A DNA stretch of 64,000 nt from Flagellimonas sp. CMM7 (GTDB lineage: Bacteria > Bacteroidota > Bacteroidia > Flavobacteriales > Flavobacteriaceae). This document shows, in pieces, positions 1-8,626 of the stretch. The stretch lies in contig NZ_CP090003.1 of assembly GCF_021390195.1 (NCBI RefSeq), positions 918,001 to 982,000 on the forward strand. The letters run 5' to 3'. The notes under the pieces are model-generated. The model had not been told where the DNA came from, ran no database searches, and saw nothing but the letters and a program-made list of their open reading frames with translations. Both the position numbers and the translations under genes were made by a program. The stretch's first letter is position 1; each line of letters begins with the position of its first letter.

Positions 1-941
1 TGTAAAACCGCTACGTTCTTTTGTTTTTTAAGTGTTCCTATACCTCCAGAAACTTTCATTCGCTTCCCAAGAATATCAATAATTTGATTGTCAATGACAT
101 CAATCTGTGCTCTTAAATTGCTCAGTTTGCTGTTATACTCAGCTTCTTGATCTGTCTCTTTTCTAATACGAAGATCACCCATAATCTGTACCAATCGCTC
201 AGGGGTTACTTGTTGGGCGGCGTCACTCCATGCATTATCAGGATCATGGTGAGTTTCAATCATTAATCCATCAAAATTTAAGTCTAAAGCTGTTTGCGAT
301 ACATCAAAAATCATGTCACGCTTTCCTGTAATATGGCTTGGATCATTGATTATAGGCAAATCTGGAAACTTTGATTGTAACTCAATTGCCATCTGCCATT
401 CTGGAATATTTCTGTATTTGGTCTTCTCATATGTGGAAAAACCTCTATGGATAACCCCTAAATTTTTAATGTCAGCTGAATACAAGCGTTCAACAGCCCC
501 CAACCACAAAGACAAGTCTGGGTTTACCGGATTCTTTATCAAAACAATTTTATCCGTTCCTTCCAAAGCATCAGCAATCTCCTGAACAATAAAAGGACTC
601 ACCGTTGAACGAGCACCAATCCATAACAAATCTACATCGTGCTCCAAGGCAAGGTCTACATGGGCCCTATTTGCGACTTCTGTAGCTGTTTTTAGTCCTG
701 TTTCTTCTTTTACTTTCTGCAACCACTTTAATCCAATGGCGCCAACACCTTCAAAATTACCTGGACGTGTTCTTGGCTTCCAAATACCTGCGCGGTAGTA
801 ATTAACGTCAGTATCTTTTAAATCGTGAGCTATTTTTAATACTTGGTCTTCTGTCTCGGCACTGCAGGGGCCTGCTATAACCAATGGATGTGGTAAATCC
901 ATATCATCCAACCATGTTCTCATTTCCTTCTTGTTTTCCAT
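1..941 (-). CDS. bifunctional DAHP synthase / chorismate mutase (3' end outside window)
   Basis: Catalyses the first step of the shikimate pathway (PEP + erythrose-4-phosphate to DAHP); the C-terminal AroQ-type domain converts chorismate to prephenate. The first 313 codons are in the window, and the reading frame is open at the left edge. Translating the minus strand gives MENKKEMRTW at the start, then the AGPCSAET motif typical of KDO8PS-like DAHP synthases, and near the window edge a helix (VIDNQIIDILGKRM) typical of a chorismate mutase. The start is the ATG at 941, 8 bp after the tyrA stop, so it is the last gene of the pheA-aminotransferase-tyrA operon. This fusion and gene order are usual in Flavobacteriaceae. 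Confidence 0.9.
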   Translation of the reverse strand, partial: MENKKEMRTWLDDMDLPHPLVIAGPCSAETEDQVLKIAHDLKDTDVNYYRAGIWKPRTRPGNFEGVGAIGLKWLQKVKEETGLKTATEVANRAHVDLALEHDVDLLWIGARSTVSPFIVQEIADALEGTDKIVLIKNPVNPDLSLWLGAVERLYSADIKNLGVIHRGFSTYEKTKYRNIPEWQMAIELQSKFPDLPIINDPSHITGKRDMIFDVSQTALDLNFDGLMIETHHDPDNAWSDAAQQVTPERLVQIMGDLRIRKETDQEAEYNSKLSNLRAQIDVIDNQIIDILGKRMKVSGGIGTLKKQKNVAVL

Positions 942-949
942 AATGAAAT

Positions 950-1810
950 CTATTTTTTTGTAAGTGGTATTCCTTTTAGTATTTGTTTTATTTTATTGGT
1001 ATTGTTCATTTCTTTATGCACATTCTCAAAATCATTATTCAAAAGCAGCTGTTTGAAGGTTTCCAAGTTTTGGATATACTCCTCCAAAGTCTCTACGACA
1101 TTTTCCTTGTTTTGCTCAAAAATTGGCGTCCACATATCCGGTGAGCTTTTTGCCAAACGTACAGTACTTTCAAATCCACTCCCTGCCATGTCAAAAATAT
1201 CACGCTCATTTTTTTCTTTTTCAATTACTGTCTTTCCCAACATAAATGAACTTATATGTGATAAATGCGATACATAGGCTATATGTTTGTCATGCGCTTC
1301 TGGGTTCATATAACGAATACGCATTTTTAATTTCTGAAAAATTTCCAATGCTTTTTCTTGAAGCTTGAAAGCTGTCTTTTCCACTTCACATATAATGTTG
1401 GTTTTGCCTTCGTATAAGCCATTAATTGCTGCTGATGGACCAGAAAACTCTGTTCCAGCAATAGGATGGCAAGCCATAAAATTCCTTCTCTTTGGATGAT
1501 TAGATATGGATTTACAAATTAACTTTTTGGTAGATCCAGCATCAATTACAACAGTTTCATCACCCACTGCATCCAATATTTTAGGCAACTCCAACACAAG
1601 GGCATTTACGGGAATACTGATCAATACTAGATCTGTAGAGGCTAGAGATTCATAATTACCCTGTTCCTGAATGATTCCAAGTTCCAAGGCTTGCTCTACA
1701 TGAGATTCATTTGTATCAATTCCTAAAATGTTAGCTTCAGGGTAGAGTAGTTTAACATCTTTAGCAAAAGAACCTCCTATCAATCCAATACCTACAATGA
1801 CCACATTCAT
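950..1810 (-). CDS. tyrA: prephenate dehydrogenase
   Basis: Oxidative decarboxylation of prephenate to 4-hydroxyphenylpyruvate, the tyrosine branch. It is 286 aa with an N-terminal Rossmann fold whose GxGxxG is visible at residues 7-12 (GIGLIG), followed by the helical dimerisation region of the family; the conserved CHPIAGTE and HD/SHLSH stretches are also present. It has no fused chorismate mutase; that activity sits on the next gene. It begins 3 bp after the aminotransferase stop and ends 8 bp before the DAHP synthase start, so it is inside the phe/tyr operon and under the attenuator at 3787-3915. Confidence 0.92.
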   Translation of the reverse strand: MNVVIVGIGLIGGSFAKDVKLLYPEANILGIDTNESHVEQALELGIIQEQGNYESLASTDLVLISIPVNALVLELPKILDAVGDETVVIDAGSTKKLICKSISNHPKRRNFMACHPIAGTEFSGPSAAINGLYEGKTNIICEVEKTAFKLQEKALEIFQKLKMRIRYMNPEAHDKHIAYVSHLSHISSFMLGKTVIEKEKNERDIFDMAGSGFESTVRLAKSSPDMWTPIFEQNKENVVETLEEYIQNLETFKQLLLNNDFENVHKEMNNTNKIKQILKGIPLTKK

Positions 1811-1813
1811 ATT

Positions 1814-2956
1814 CTAAAATCTAGCTATAGCTTCCTTAATTTTTTCCTCTTTCACACAAAGTGAAAACCGTATGTATCCCTCACCATTACTCCCAAAAAT
1901 AGTTCCGGGCGCTATGAAAATATTTTTATCATACAATACCTCATCAATAAAAGCTTCAGAGGATTTAGAGTCATTGGGCAACTTAGCCCAAACAAACATA
2001 CCCGCTGTATTGGTATCGTAAGTTGCTCCAAGTTTATCAACTAGTTCAAACATAAGTTTCCTTCGTCTTTCATAAACTTCATCTAAATTCTTGAACCAAC
2101 CTACCCCACTTTGCAATGCTGTTATGGCTCCTTTTTGGATTCCATAAAACATACCTGAGTCCATATTGCTCTTAATTTTTAAAACCGCTGTAATATGTTC
2201 ATGACTACCGAGCACCATTCCCACTCTCCAACCAGCCATATTAAAGGTTTTACTCAAAGAATTTAATTCTAAGGCCACCTCTTTTGAGCCTTCAACCTGT
2301 AAAATACTGGTAGGATCGTCATTCAGAACAAAACTGTAAGGATTGTCATTTACAACCAGTATATTGTTAGCTCTAGCAAATGCAATGAGTTCTTTCATTT
2401 TGGACATATTAATCCTTGCACCAGTGGGCATGTTAGGATAGCTTATCCACATTAATTTCACCTTTGACAGGTTCATTCGCTCCAATTCCCTTATATCTGG
2501 AAGCCAACCATTTTCAGCTGTCAAATCATACATGACAGGTTTTGCCCCCACTAAATTTGTGACGGAAGTATAGGTAGGGTAACCTGGATTTGGTATTAAC
2601 ACTTCATCCCCAACATTCAAAAAGGCCATACTAATGTGCATAATACCCTCTTTAGAGCCCATGAGAGGTAAAAGCTCGGTATTGGGATTCACATGAACTC
2701 CAAAACGTGAAGCGTAAAAATTGGCCATTTCTTCACGAAGTTCTGGAAGGCCCTGATAACTCTGATATTGGTGTGCTTTACTGTCTTCCAAAACATGTTG
2801 TAATGTGGCGACAGTTTCTTTTGATGGAGGTAAATCTGGGCTACCAATTCCCATATTGATTATAGGTCTACCCTCATCAATCAAACTTCTGACCTCCCTT
2901 AATTTTTTAGAGAAATAGTATTCTTGAACACTATGTAGTCTGTCTGCAGTTATCAT
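1814..2956 (-). CDS. PLP-dependent class I/II aminotransferase of the phe/tyr operon
   Basis: Fold-type I aminotransferase, 380 aa, with the PLP lysine in SLSK (K236), the substrate-binding NPGYPTY loop near residue 133 and a C-terminal FSLCV block holding the carboxylate-binding Arg. Its position between pheA and tyrA suggests that it transaminates phenylpyruvate and hydroxyphenylpyruvate (or prephenate) to give Phe and Tyr; the substrate itself is inferred from context. Its ATG overlaps the end of pheA by 4 bp, indicating translational coupling. Confidence 0.88.
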   Translation of the reverse strand: MITADRLHSVQEYYFSKKLREVRSLIDEGRPIINMGIGSPDLPPSKETVATLQHVLEDSKAHQYQSYQGLPELREEMANFYASRFGVHVNPNTELLPLMGSKEGIMHISMAFLNVGDEVLIPNPGYPTYTSVTNLVGAKPVMYDLTAENGWLPDIRELERMNLSKVKLMWISYPNMPTGARINMSKMKELIAFARANNILVVNDNPYSFVLNDDPTSILQVEGSKEVALELNSLSKTFNMAGWRVGMVLGSHEHITAVLKIKSNMDSGMFYGIQKGAITALQSGVGWFKNLDEVYERRRKLMFELVDKLGATYDTNTAGMFVWAKLPNDSKSSEAFIDEVLYDKNIFIAPGTIFGSNGEGYIRFSLCVKEEKIKEAIARF

Positions 2957-3783
2957 GATATCAATGCATTTTTGTATTCGCCCAAAACCCTAAAATCTTC
3001 AGACATAATTTCCAGTAATGATTTCGCTTTTGTGAATTGGTTGTATGCATCAAACGTAACATCCACGAAAAAGGCATATTTCCAGGGGGTTTCAATCACG
3101 GGGAGAGACTGGATTTTTGTCAAATTCAAATTACAATCACTCATAACATTCAATACTGTTGCCAAACTTCCCCGTTTATGGTCCGTAATAAATCTCAAAG
3201 AGGCCTTGTTGATTTCTTCGCGTGGCAAAACTTTATTCTGTTTTTTTAGTATGATAAAACGTGTGGCGTTATTTTTAATAGTCTGAATCTCAGAGGCAAT
3301 AATATCCAAATTATATAATTCTGCAGCAACTTTAGGTGCAATGGCAGCAATATTAGTTAATTGACCTTCTTTGATACGTTTGGCAGTCTCAGCTGTATCT
3401 ACATCTTCAACCAATTTCACCTTTGGGTACTTCTTAAAAAACTCCTTACACTGTAATAAAGCCATTGGGTGTGAGTGTACTTCCTCGATATCTGTAAACG
3501 AACAACCTTTTAAAACCATTAAATTATGATGAATGTTTAAATAATGTTCACCAATAATGTGCATATTATTATGGTACACTAGATTGTAATTGGGAATTAT
3601 AGACCCAGCTATGGAATTCTCTATGGCCATAATTCCTTTATCCGTCGAACCTTTTTGCAAATGCTCTATAATGGCATCAAAAGAAAGACACTCCAACAAA
3701 TCTATATTATCCCCAAAAAAATCCTTTGCCACTTGATGGTGGTTAGATCCCTTAATTCCTTGTATTGCAACTTTTAAACTCAT
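2953..3783 (-). CDS. pheA: prephenate dehydratase
   Basis: Converts prephenate to phenylpyruvate. It is 276 aa: a periplasmic-binding-protein-like catalytic domain with the signature TRF (T174-R175-F176) and ENSIAGS (residues 55-61), then an ACT domain from about 195 (RGSLATVL...), expected to bind Phe for feedback inhibition. There is no N-terminal chorismate mutase. It is the first structural gene of the operon. The ATG at 3783 lies directly against the T-tract of the upstream terminator (3787-3815), so the region that would hold a ribosome site is made of the terminator's U-run. The operon is thus controlled both at the enzyme (ACT) and by attenuation. Confidence 0.92.
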   Translation of the reverse strand: MSLKVAIQGIKGSNHHQVAKDFFGDNIDLLECLSFDAIIEHLQKGSTDKGIMAIENSIAGSIIPNYNLVYHNNMHIIGEHYLNIHHNLMVLKGCSFTDIEEVHSHPMALLQCKEFFKKYPKVKLVEDVDTAETAKRIKEGQLTNIAAIAPKVAAELYNLDIIASEIQTIKNNATRFIILKKQNKVLPREEINKASLRFITDHKRGSLATVLNVMSDCNLNLTKIQSLPVIETPWKYAFFVDVTFDAYNQFTKAKSLLEIMSEDFRVLGEYKNALIS

Positions 3784-3786
3784 TGT

Positions 3787-3815
3787 AAAAAAAAAGTCCC
3801 GATTTGCATCGGGAC
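3787..3815 (-). terminator. attenuator terminator of the phe/tyr operon
   Basis: Minus-strand RNA forms a perfect 8-bp stem GTCCCGAT / ATCGGGAC with a 4-base loop (arms 3808-3815 and 3796-3803), followed by nine U (3787-3795), ending 4 bases before the pheA ATG. The CGGGAC of the 3' arm recurs in the leader-peptide reading frame (3852-3857), so that copy can pair with the 5' arm instead: an antiterminator. Confidence 0.85.
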
Positions 3816-3843
3816 CTTGTGTGTTTTTATACTTAGCGTATAT

Positions 3844-3915
3844 TTAGAACAGTCCCGTACCTCTTTTAAAAAAGAAGTAGAAATAAAAACCGTTCCAGAA
3901 ATACGTCTTTGTCAT
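3844..3915 (-). CDS. phe/tyr operon leader peptide (attenuation peptide)
   Basis: A 23-codon reading frame, ATG at 3915 and TAA at 3844-3846, upstream of the terminator. It begins MTKTYFWNGF and continues YFYFFFKRGTGLF: seven Phe, three Tyr and one Trp, 11 aromatic residues of 23, with a run of six aromatic codons (10-12, 13, 14-16 without interruption apart from alternation of F and Y). This is the pattern of classical PheL-type leaders. Ribosomes stalled at codons 10-16 for lack of charged tRNA-Phe/Tyr would leave codons 20-22 (holding CGGGAC) free to pair with the 5' arm of the terminator; a ribosome at the stop codon would cover them and allow termination. Confidence 0.85.
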   Translation of the reverse strand: MTKTYFWNGFYFYFFFKRGTGLF

Positions 3916-3933
3916 TTTGTTGTAATTCTTGGG

Positions 3934-3963
3934 CTAAGATAGGTATTCAATTGAAAAACAAAA
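3934..3963 (-). promoter_or_regulatory. probable promoter of the phe/tyr operon
   Basis: Minus strand reads TTTTG (3959-3963), 17 bp, then TATCTTAG (3934-3941), one mismatch from the Bacteroidota -7 consensus TAnnTTTG. It would start transcription about 10-12 nt before the leader-peptide ATG. Confidence 0.5.
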
Positions 3964-4148
3964 GCTAAATCTTAAATTTTTTCGATTTTTAGCAAAATTC
4001 CCATATTTGTTACATATAGTTCTGGAGAAATTTCGTTTTTCTGAGGATTCAAAATATGTTGTTGTACCAACAATCCCATAAAGGTTTGACAAACCACATG
4101 ATCAAAGTTACAAACGACCTACTTAGTATGCATTGAGAATTCTAAAAC

Positions 4149-4171
4149 CGTATTTTTGAGTTCAAAATACG
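4149..4171 (+). promoter_or_regulatory. gldA promoter with overlapping inverted repeat
   Basis: TATTTTTG at 4151-4158 matches the -7 consensus. It lies inside a perfect inverted repeat, CGTATTTT at 4149-4156 and AAAATACG at 4164-4171, with a 7-base spacer, 5 bp before the ATG. The repeat may be an operator or a short 5' hairpin; the sequence does not decide which. Confidence 0.45.
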
Positions 4172-4176
4172 TTTGA

Positions 4177-5070
4177 ATGTCCATTACAGTAAACAACATC
4201 ACCAAGACTTTTGGAAAGCAAAAAGCACTAAATAATGTTTCCTTTTCAATTGATAAGGGAGAAATCGTTGGTTTTTTAGGGCCAAATGGTGCTGGAAAAT
4301 CAACCATGATGAGGGTTTTGACCACTTATTATAAAGCTAATTCCGGTGATGCAGAAGTAAATGGATTTGATGTTTTAAAATCTGAGCGAGAGGTTCAAAA
4401 AAGTATTGGCTACTTACCAGAGCACAATCCACTTTACCTAGAAATGTTTGTAAAGGAATACTTGGCTTTTAACGCCGATGTATATAATGTTTCCAAAGAA
4501 CGTATTGCCGAAGTAATTGATCAAACTGGTCTTGAGCCCGAAGCCCACAAGAAAATAGGTCAGTTATCTAAAGGGTACCGTCAACGTGTTGGCTTGGCAG
4601 CAGCTTTATTGCATGATCCTGATGTGCTGATCTTGGATGAGCCCACTACTGGACTTGACCCCAATCAATTGGTTGAAATACGAAAACTAATAAGAGAAAT
4701 TGGCAAGGAAAAGACCATACTGCTTTCTACCCATATTATGAAGGAAGTTGAAGCTGTTTGTGATCGTGTCATCATTATTAATAAAGGAGAAGTGGTGGCA
4801 GATAAAAAAATGGAAGATCTTAGAGAGGCAAAAGAGCAAATAATAGAAGTGGAGTTCGATTATAGAGTTGAAGAAATATTATTGAATAAATTGCCCAACG
4901 TATCCCATGTTAAGAACACTGGAGGCTTTATCTACGAAATCACCTTCGCCACCTCAAAAGATATGAGACCAGCTGTTTTTGATTTTGCTCATGACAACCA
5001 ACTAAAAACACTACAGCTGAGTAGAAAAAACAAAACCCTCGAGAGTTTGTTTACTGAGTTGACCATTTAA
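4177..5070 (+). CDS. gldA: gliding-motility ABC transporter ATP-binding protein GldA
   Basis: Cytoplasmic ABC ATPase, 297 aa, energising the GldAFG transporter needed for gliding in Flavobacterium. Walker A is GPNGAGKST (35-43), the signature is LSKGYRQR, Walker B is VLILDEPT, and the switch His is in LSTHIM. The tail of about 75 residues after the core is usual for GldA. It is alone here: gldF and gldG, which are normally elsewhere in these genomes, are not in the window. It converges on the receptor gene at 5079 with only 8 bp between stops and no visible terminator. Confidence 0.88.
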   Translation: MSITVNNITKTFGKQKALNNVSFSIDKGEIVGFLGPNGAGKSTMMRVLTTYYKANSGDAEVNGFDVLKSEREVQKSIGYLPEHNPLYLEMFVKEYLAFNADVYNVSKERIAEVIDQTGLEPEAHKKIGQLSKGYRQRVGLAAALLHDPDVLILDEPTTGLDPNQLVEIRKLIREIGKEKTILLSTHIMKEVEAVCDRVIIINKGEVVADKKMEDLREAKEQIIEVEFDYRVEEILLNKLPNVSHVKNTGGFIYEITFATSKDMRPAVFDFAHDNQLKTLQLSRKNKTLESLFTELTI

Positions 5071-5078
5071 GGTTTCAA

Positions 5079-7406
5079 CTATTTAATTCTTTGTAAGTTC
5101 TCGTCTATATCTTTGTTTTTAAATTTAAGGCCCTTAGAGTTACCAAAAACATATTTTACAGAAAATGCAACCTCTTTTGCGTCTACAAAATAGACACCTT
5201 CTGCCTCAACACCATTAATTGCATACCTTTCTTCAAAGTTCATCGCTCTTGTAATATCGTTTAAACGAATTGCACAGTGTAGTTTTTTAAATAATGTTTT
5301 TGTAATAGTGGTATCTAGCACCAACATACTATTACGTTCAAAAATACCTTCTTGCCTTCTTGTCAACAGCCATCCCCCAAAAGCAATTGCAGTATCCTTT
5401 CCAATTTTGAATTGTTGACTGGAATATGCATACATGTATGGACTTGTATTGCCAATAGCTGCCGTATCGTCTGTTATTTTGTTATAGTTAAGACTGATTG
5501 TATTGGTGGAAGTCCATTTTTTATGTGAAAATGGCAGGGTCAATCCAACATAAAATCCAGATTCCTTGTCCAAGTTTATTGTAGATAGAATAGCCCTTTC
5601 AAACGCTTCATTGTATTGGATGGTGAAATATGTAGGATTTCTATTTTGGTAATAAGTAACATATATAGACTTATTTTTCCATTGAAAGTTGGTAGACAGT
5701 TCATTGGTCAATGTTGGTAATAAGTTCACGTCATTGACTCCTTCCAAAAAAGGATTGATAAATGTTCTTATCGTACTTGTACCACTAAAATTTGGACGGG
5801 AAATACTTCGCGCAAAATTTACCGATACCGTTTTTGTACTATCTAGTTTTATTTTCAAGCCTCCTTTGGGAAATAGGTTGGTGTTCTCTCGCTCAACCAG
5901 TGGAGAAACATCATCTTCAAGTTGCCCCTTAACTTTATTATACTCAACCCGTAATCCCAAATTGTAATCCACCCAATTTTTTATACTTCCGGATAATGTA
6001 GAATATACCGAGTGCAACTGCTCCTTATAGTCAAAATCAAAAATAGTTATCGCACCATCTTCTATTTCCCGTATCTCGGTAAAAGCATCTGCCCTAGTTT
6101 CATTAAGGTTTGTTCCAAGTTCCCATTTCAATTTATCTGAAATGTTATGCTCTAAATCCACTCTAAATGCCGAAGAATTTATTTTATACTCTTGCTCCCT
6201 CGTTTCATTTAAATTAAATCCACCTTCATTAAAATTATTAGATATTTCCGTGTCTAAGGTTTGTTTAAAAGAAGAGTACTGAAATCCCGTAAAAAGATCA
6301 AAGTTTTTAGCCACTCTTTTATTATAGTTAAAATTACCGGTGAAATAATCCTTGGTATTATCGTTTTTGGAATCCGAGATAATATTGTCTTCCCCATCTT
6401 CACTTTCAATAAAAGTTTCAGTTTCTATGGGAGCCTTATTCGTTTGTCTCTTAAAGGTTGTACTGAATGAAATGTAATCATCTTTTTCTAAGGGATAGAA
6501 GAAACCCAAACCACTATTTATTTCTTTACGTTTGTTCAACGGAATCAATACCAGATAATCTGAAAAAATATTTTCCCCAGGGATATCAAATGCAAACGTA
6601 TGACTTTCCCATTGCCCTAGATCATTATAGGCAAAGTTTCCTTGAACAACCCATTTTCCATTGGAATAACTTCCATTCGAAGTTAAATAATTGTTGAAAT
6701 TTCTTCTGAAAGAAGCCGTTTCACTCGTATTCACTTTTACACCTTCCTCTACTTCTTTTTTTCTTGTAACCAACAGCACTGCCCTGCCCTCAGCCTCATA
6801 TTTTGCAGAGGGATTGTTGATCAATTCAATACTATCTATATTATCCACTGGCAAAGCGGTAAATTCTTCAAAACTGATTCGCTGACCTCCTAAATAAATC
6901 AAAGGATTTCCCTTACCAATAACTGAAATGGATTCTCTATTCGCAGATACTTGAACATTTGGGAGTTTGGACAAAACGTCCAAGGGGTCCGGTATTGCAG
7001 AAAAAACTGGGTTCTTAACATCAATCTTTAGGTTACCATCTTTGTTAGTTATTGGGTTTTTGGCTGCCACCACTTCCACTTCCTCAAGCTCAGTTGTACT
7101 TTCCTTTAATGTAATTTGTAATTTTCTACTTTGATCGAGAAGGATTTTTTTTTCAAAGTTTTGATACCCAAGAACAGAAACCTTTAAATGATAATCGCTT
7201 TCCGGAAGATCTTCCACAAGGAAACTTCCATCAAGCAATTGAGTATATTTTATCAATTTGTCTTGATTCACATCATACAGTAGAACATCACCTATGGATA
7301 TTAAGTTGCCATCTTCACCAACTACCCTTCCGGATATGGCATATCGATTTTGACAATAGCCCGATGAAACGACGAAACAGAAAAGAATCCAATACAAATA
7401 CTTCAA
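5079..7406 (-). CDS. TonB-dependent receptor-like outer-membrane protein
   Basis: About 775 aa outer-membrane protein. In order: signal peptide (MKYLYWILFCFV.. ending near YCQ), a carboxypeptidase-regulatory-like (CNA-B) domain (about residues 20-105), a plug-like domain with VVGKGNP-type motifs to about 210, then a 22-strand-like beta-barrel of the OMP_b-brl_3 type. The substrate is unknown. There is no in-frame ATG anywhere near the N-terminus: the frame is closed by TAA upstream and the first usable codons are TTG at 7427 or TTG at 7406. I chose 7406 because it gives a normal signal peptide. It follows the LuxR-type regulator gene by 65 bp on the same strand, so that regulator may control it. 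Confidence 0.8.
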   Translation of the reverse strand: MKYLYWILFCFVVSSGYCQNRYAISGRVVGEDGNLISIGDVLLYDVNQDKLIKYTQLLDGSFLVEDLPESDYHLKVSVLGYQNFEKKILLDQSRKLQITLKESTTELEEVEVVAAKNPITNKDGNLKIDVKNPVFSAIPDPLDVLSKLPNVQVSANRESISVIGKGNPLIYLGGQRISFEEFTALPVDNIDSIELINNPSAKYEAEGRAVLLVTRKKEVEEGVKVNTSETASFRRNFNNYLTSNGSYSNGKWVVQGNFAYNDLGQWESHTFAFDIPGENIFSDYLVLIPLNKRKEINSGLGFFYPLEKDDYISFSTTFKRQTNKAPIETETFIESEDGEDNIISDSKNDNTKDYFTGNFNYNKRVAKNFDLFTGFQYSSFKQTLDTEISNNFNEGGFNLNETREQEYKINSSAFRVDLEHNISDKLKWELGTNLNETRADAFTEIREIEDGAITIFDFDYKEQLHSVYSTLSGSIKNWVDYNLGLRVEYNKVKGQLEDDVSPLVERENTNLFPKGGLKIKLDSTKTVSVNFARSISRPNFSGTSTIRTFINPFLEGVNDVNLLPTLTNELSTNFQWKNKSIYVTYYQNRNPTYFTIQYNEAFERAILSTINLDKESGFYVGLTLPFSHKKWTSTNTISLNYNKITDDTAAIGNTSPYMYAYSSQQFKIGKDTAIAFGGWLLTRRQEGIFERNSMLVLDTTITKTLFKKLHCAIRLNDITRAMNFEERYAINGVEAEGVYFVDAKEVAFSVKYVFGNSKGLKFKNKDIDENLQRIK

Positions 7407-7471
7407 AACAATTAAATTTTGAAGCAAAGTAAACCGTGAAAAATGCTGTTATAAAATATACAAGGTCTGAT

Positions 7472-8455
7472 TTAGGTACTAGTACCCGTACTCTTTTGCA
7501 GTAGTTCTTGCCTGTTGGCAACATTTAATTTGCTGTAAATGTTGGTAATGTGCGTTTTAACCGTGCTAAGGCTTATAAAAAGTTCATTGGCAATCTCCTT
7601 ATTGCTTTTTCCTTGAAGTATAAGGTTACGGACAGTCTTCTCCTGCTTGCTTAAAACGGAAATCATTGATTCTTGCCGCTTTCTTCTTATTTTTATGGTT
7701 GCAAAACCCAATAGTAGAACCATAGAGAGTAATCCAAAGTTTATCCATCTACTTTGTTGCAACTCCTTTTTTAGGTATACGTTAGCCAAATAAGCCAATT
7801 TCTTCTCTAAAAACGCATAGGCCAAAGGATCCAAATCGCTTGCTTGTAACTCTAAAAGTAAGTTTAGATAGTATGCTTCATTTTGGGCAATATCGGTATC
7901 CAACAACTGTTTGCTTTCCAACTGTTTAATGCCAATTAATTTTACCATCAATATTTGAAGTGAATCTTTTACATAGCCTTTTCTAGGCAGTGTCATTTCT
8001 TCAGAAGATAAATACTGTCCAACTAAATTGGACTCAAAGCTCTTGAACTTTTGCCATTCCAATTGTGCACTATTGGTGGTTTCAAAATTGGCAAACAGCT
8101 TTTTTCCCTTTTTAAATTTTATAAGGTCTTTGTTGGAAAGAATAAAATCTACTTCCTTTTTTACCGTATCATTTATTACCTCTCTAATCCGCTTAATTGA
8201 AAGACGGTAAAGTTTGTTTGATTCTGAAATGTACTTTTTATTAAAAGCAAAAGAACCATCTTTTCCAATTTTGGCAATTGCAACCGATTTTCCATCACCT
8301 TCTTTTTCCAGATTGCTTAATGACAACTTACTTAACCGCACATTCGTCTCCCACTCTTCCGGGTTTTCTAGATTGACAAAACCGGAAATAGCATTTTGAG
8401 CTGAAAGTTGAAAACCGAATATGAGAAAAACGATAAATAAAAAGGGTTTCTGCAT
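7472..8455 (-). CDS. membrane-tethered LuxR-type transcriptional regulator
   Basis: 327 aa. The N-terminus is a cleavable-looking signal peptide (ends FQLSAQ), followed by about 215 residues predicted to be exported, one membrane segment (WINFGLLSMVLLLGFATI, about residues 239-257), a basic stretch (KIRRKRQ) and a C-terminal LuxR-family HTH (VRNLILQGKSNKEIANELFISLSTVKTHITNIYSKL). The topology implies an external sensor joined directly to a cytoplasmic DNA-binding domain. The start is the ATG at 8455; the GTG one codon earlier is less likely. It is followed by the outer-membrane receptor gene on the same strand, which is a plausible target. The ligand is unknown. Confidence 0.8.
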   Translation of the reverse strand: MQKPFLFIVFLIFGFQLSAQNAISGFVNLENPEEWETNVRLSKLSLSNLEKEGDGKSVAIAKIGKDGSFAFNKKYISESNKLYRLSIKRIREVINDTVKKEVDFILSNKDLIKFKKGKKLFANFETTNSAQLEWQKFKSFESNLVGQYLSSEEMTLPRKGYVKDSLQILMVKLIGIKQLESKQLLDTDIAQNEAYYLNLLLELQASDLDPLAYAFLEKKLAYLANVYLKKELQQSRWINFGLLSMVLLLGFATIKIRRKRQESMISVLSKQEKTVRNLILQGKSNKEIANELFISLSTVKTHITNIYSKLNVANRQELLQKSTGTST

Positions 8456-8595
8456 CACTAGTACTTACCGAATAAATTTACAGTATTTAGTTTGTTGAAA
8501 CAATCTAAAGATCCTTTTTCGCACCTCTATTTCACTAATACTTTTTTCCATATTATTTTAAACCAAACATCATGTTATCCAAATATTCAAATCGG

Positions 8596-8603
8596 TACTT
8601 TTG
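8596..8603 (+). promoter_or_regulatory. -7 element of the PLP decarboxylase gene
   Basis: TACTTTTG, a full match to TAnnTTTG, 23 bp before the ATG at 8627. No clear TTG is seen at the -33 distance. Confidence 0.45.
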
Positions 8604-8626
8604 CACTTGCGATTTAATCCGATTTC

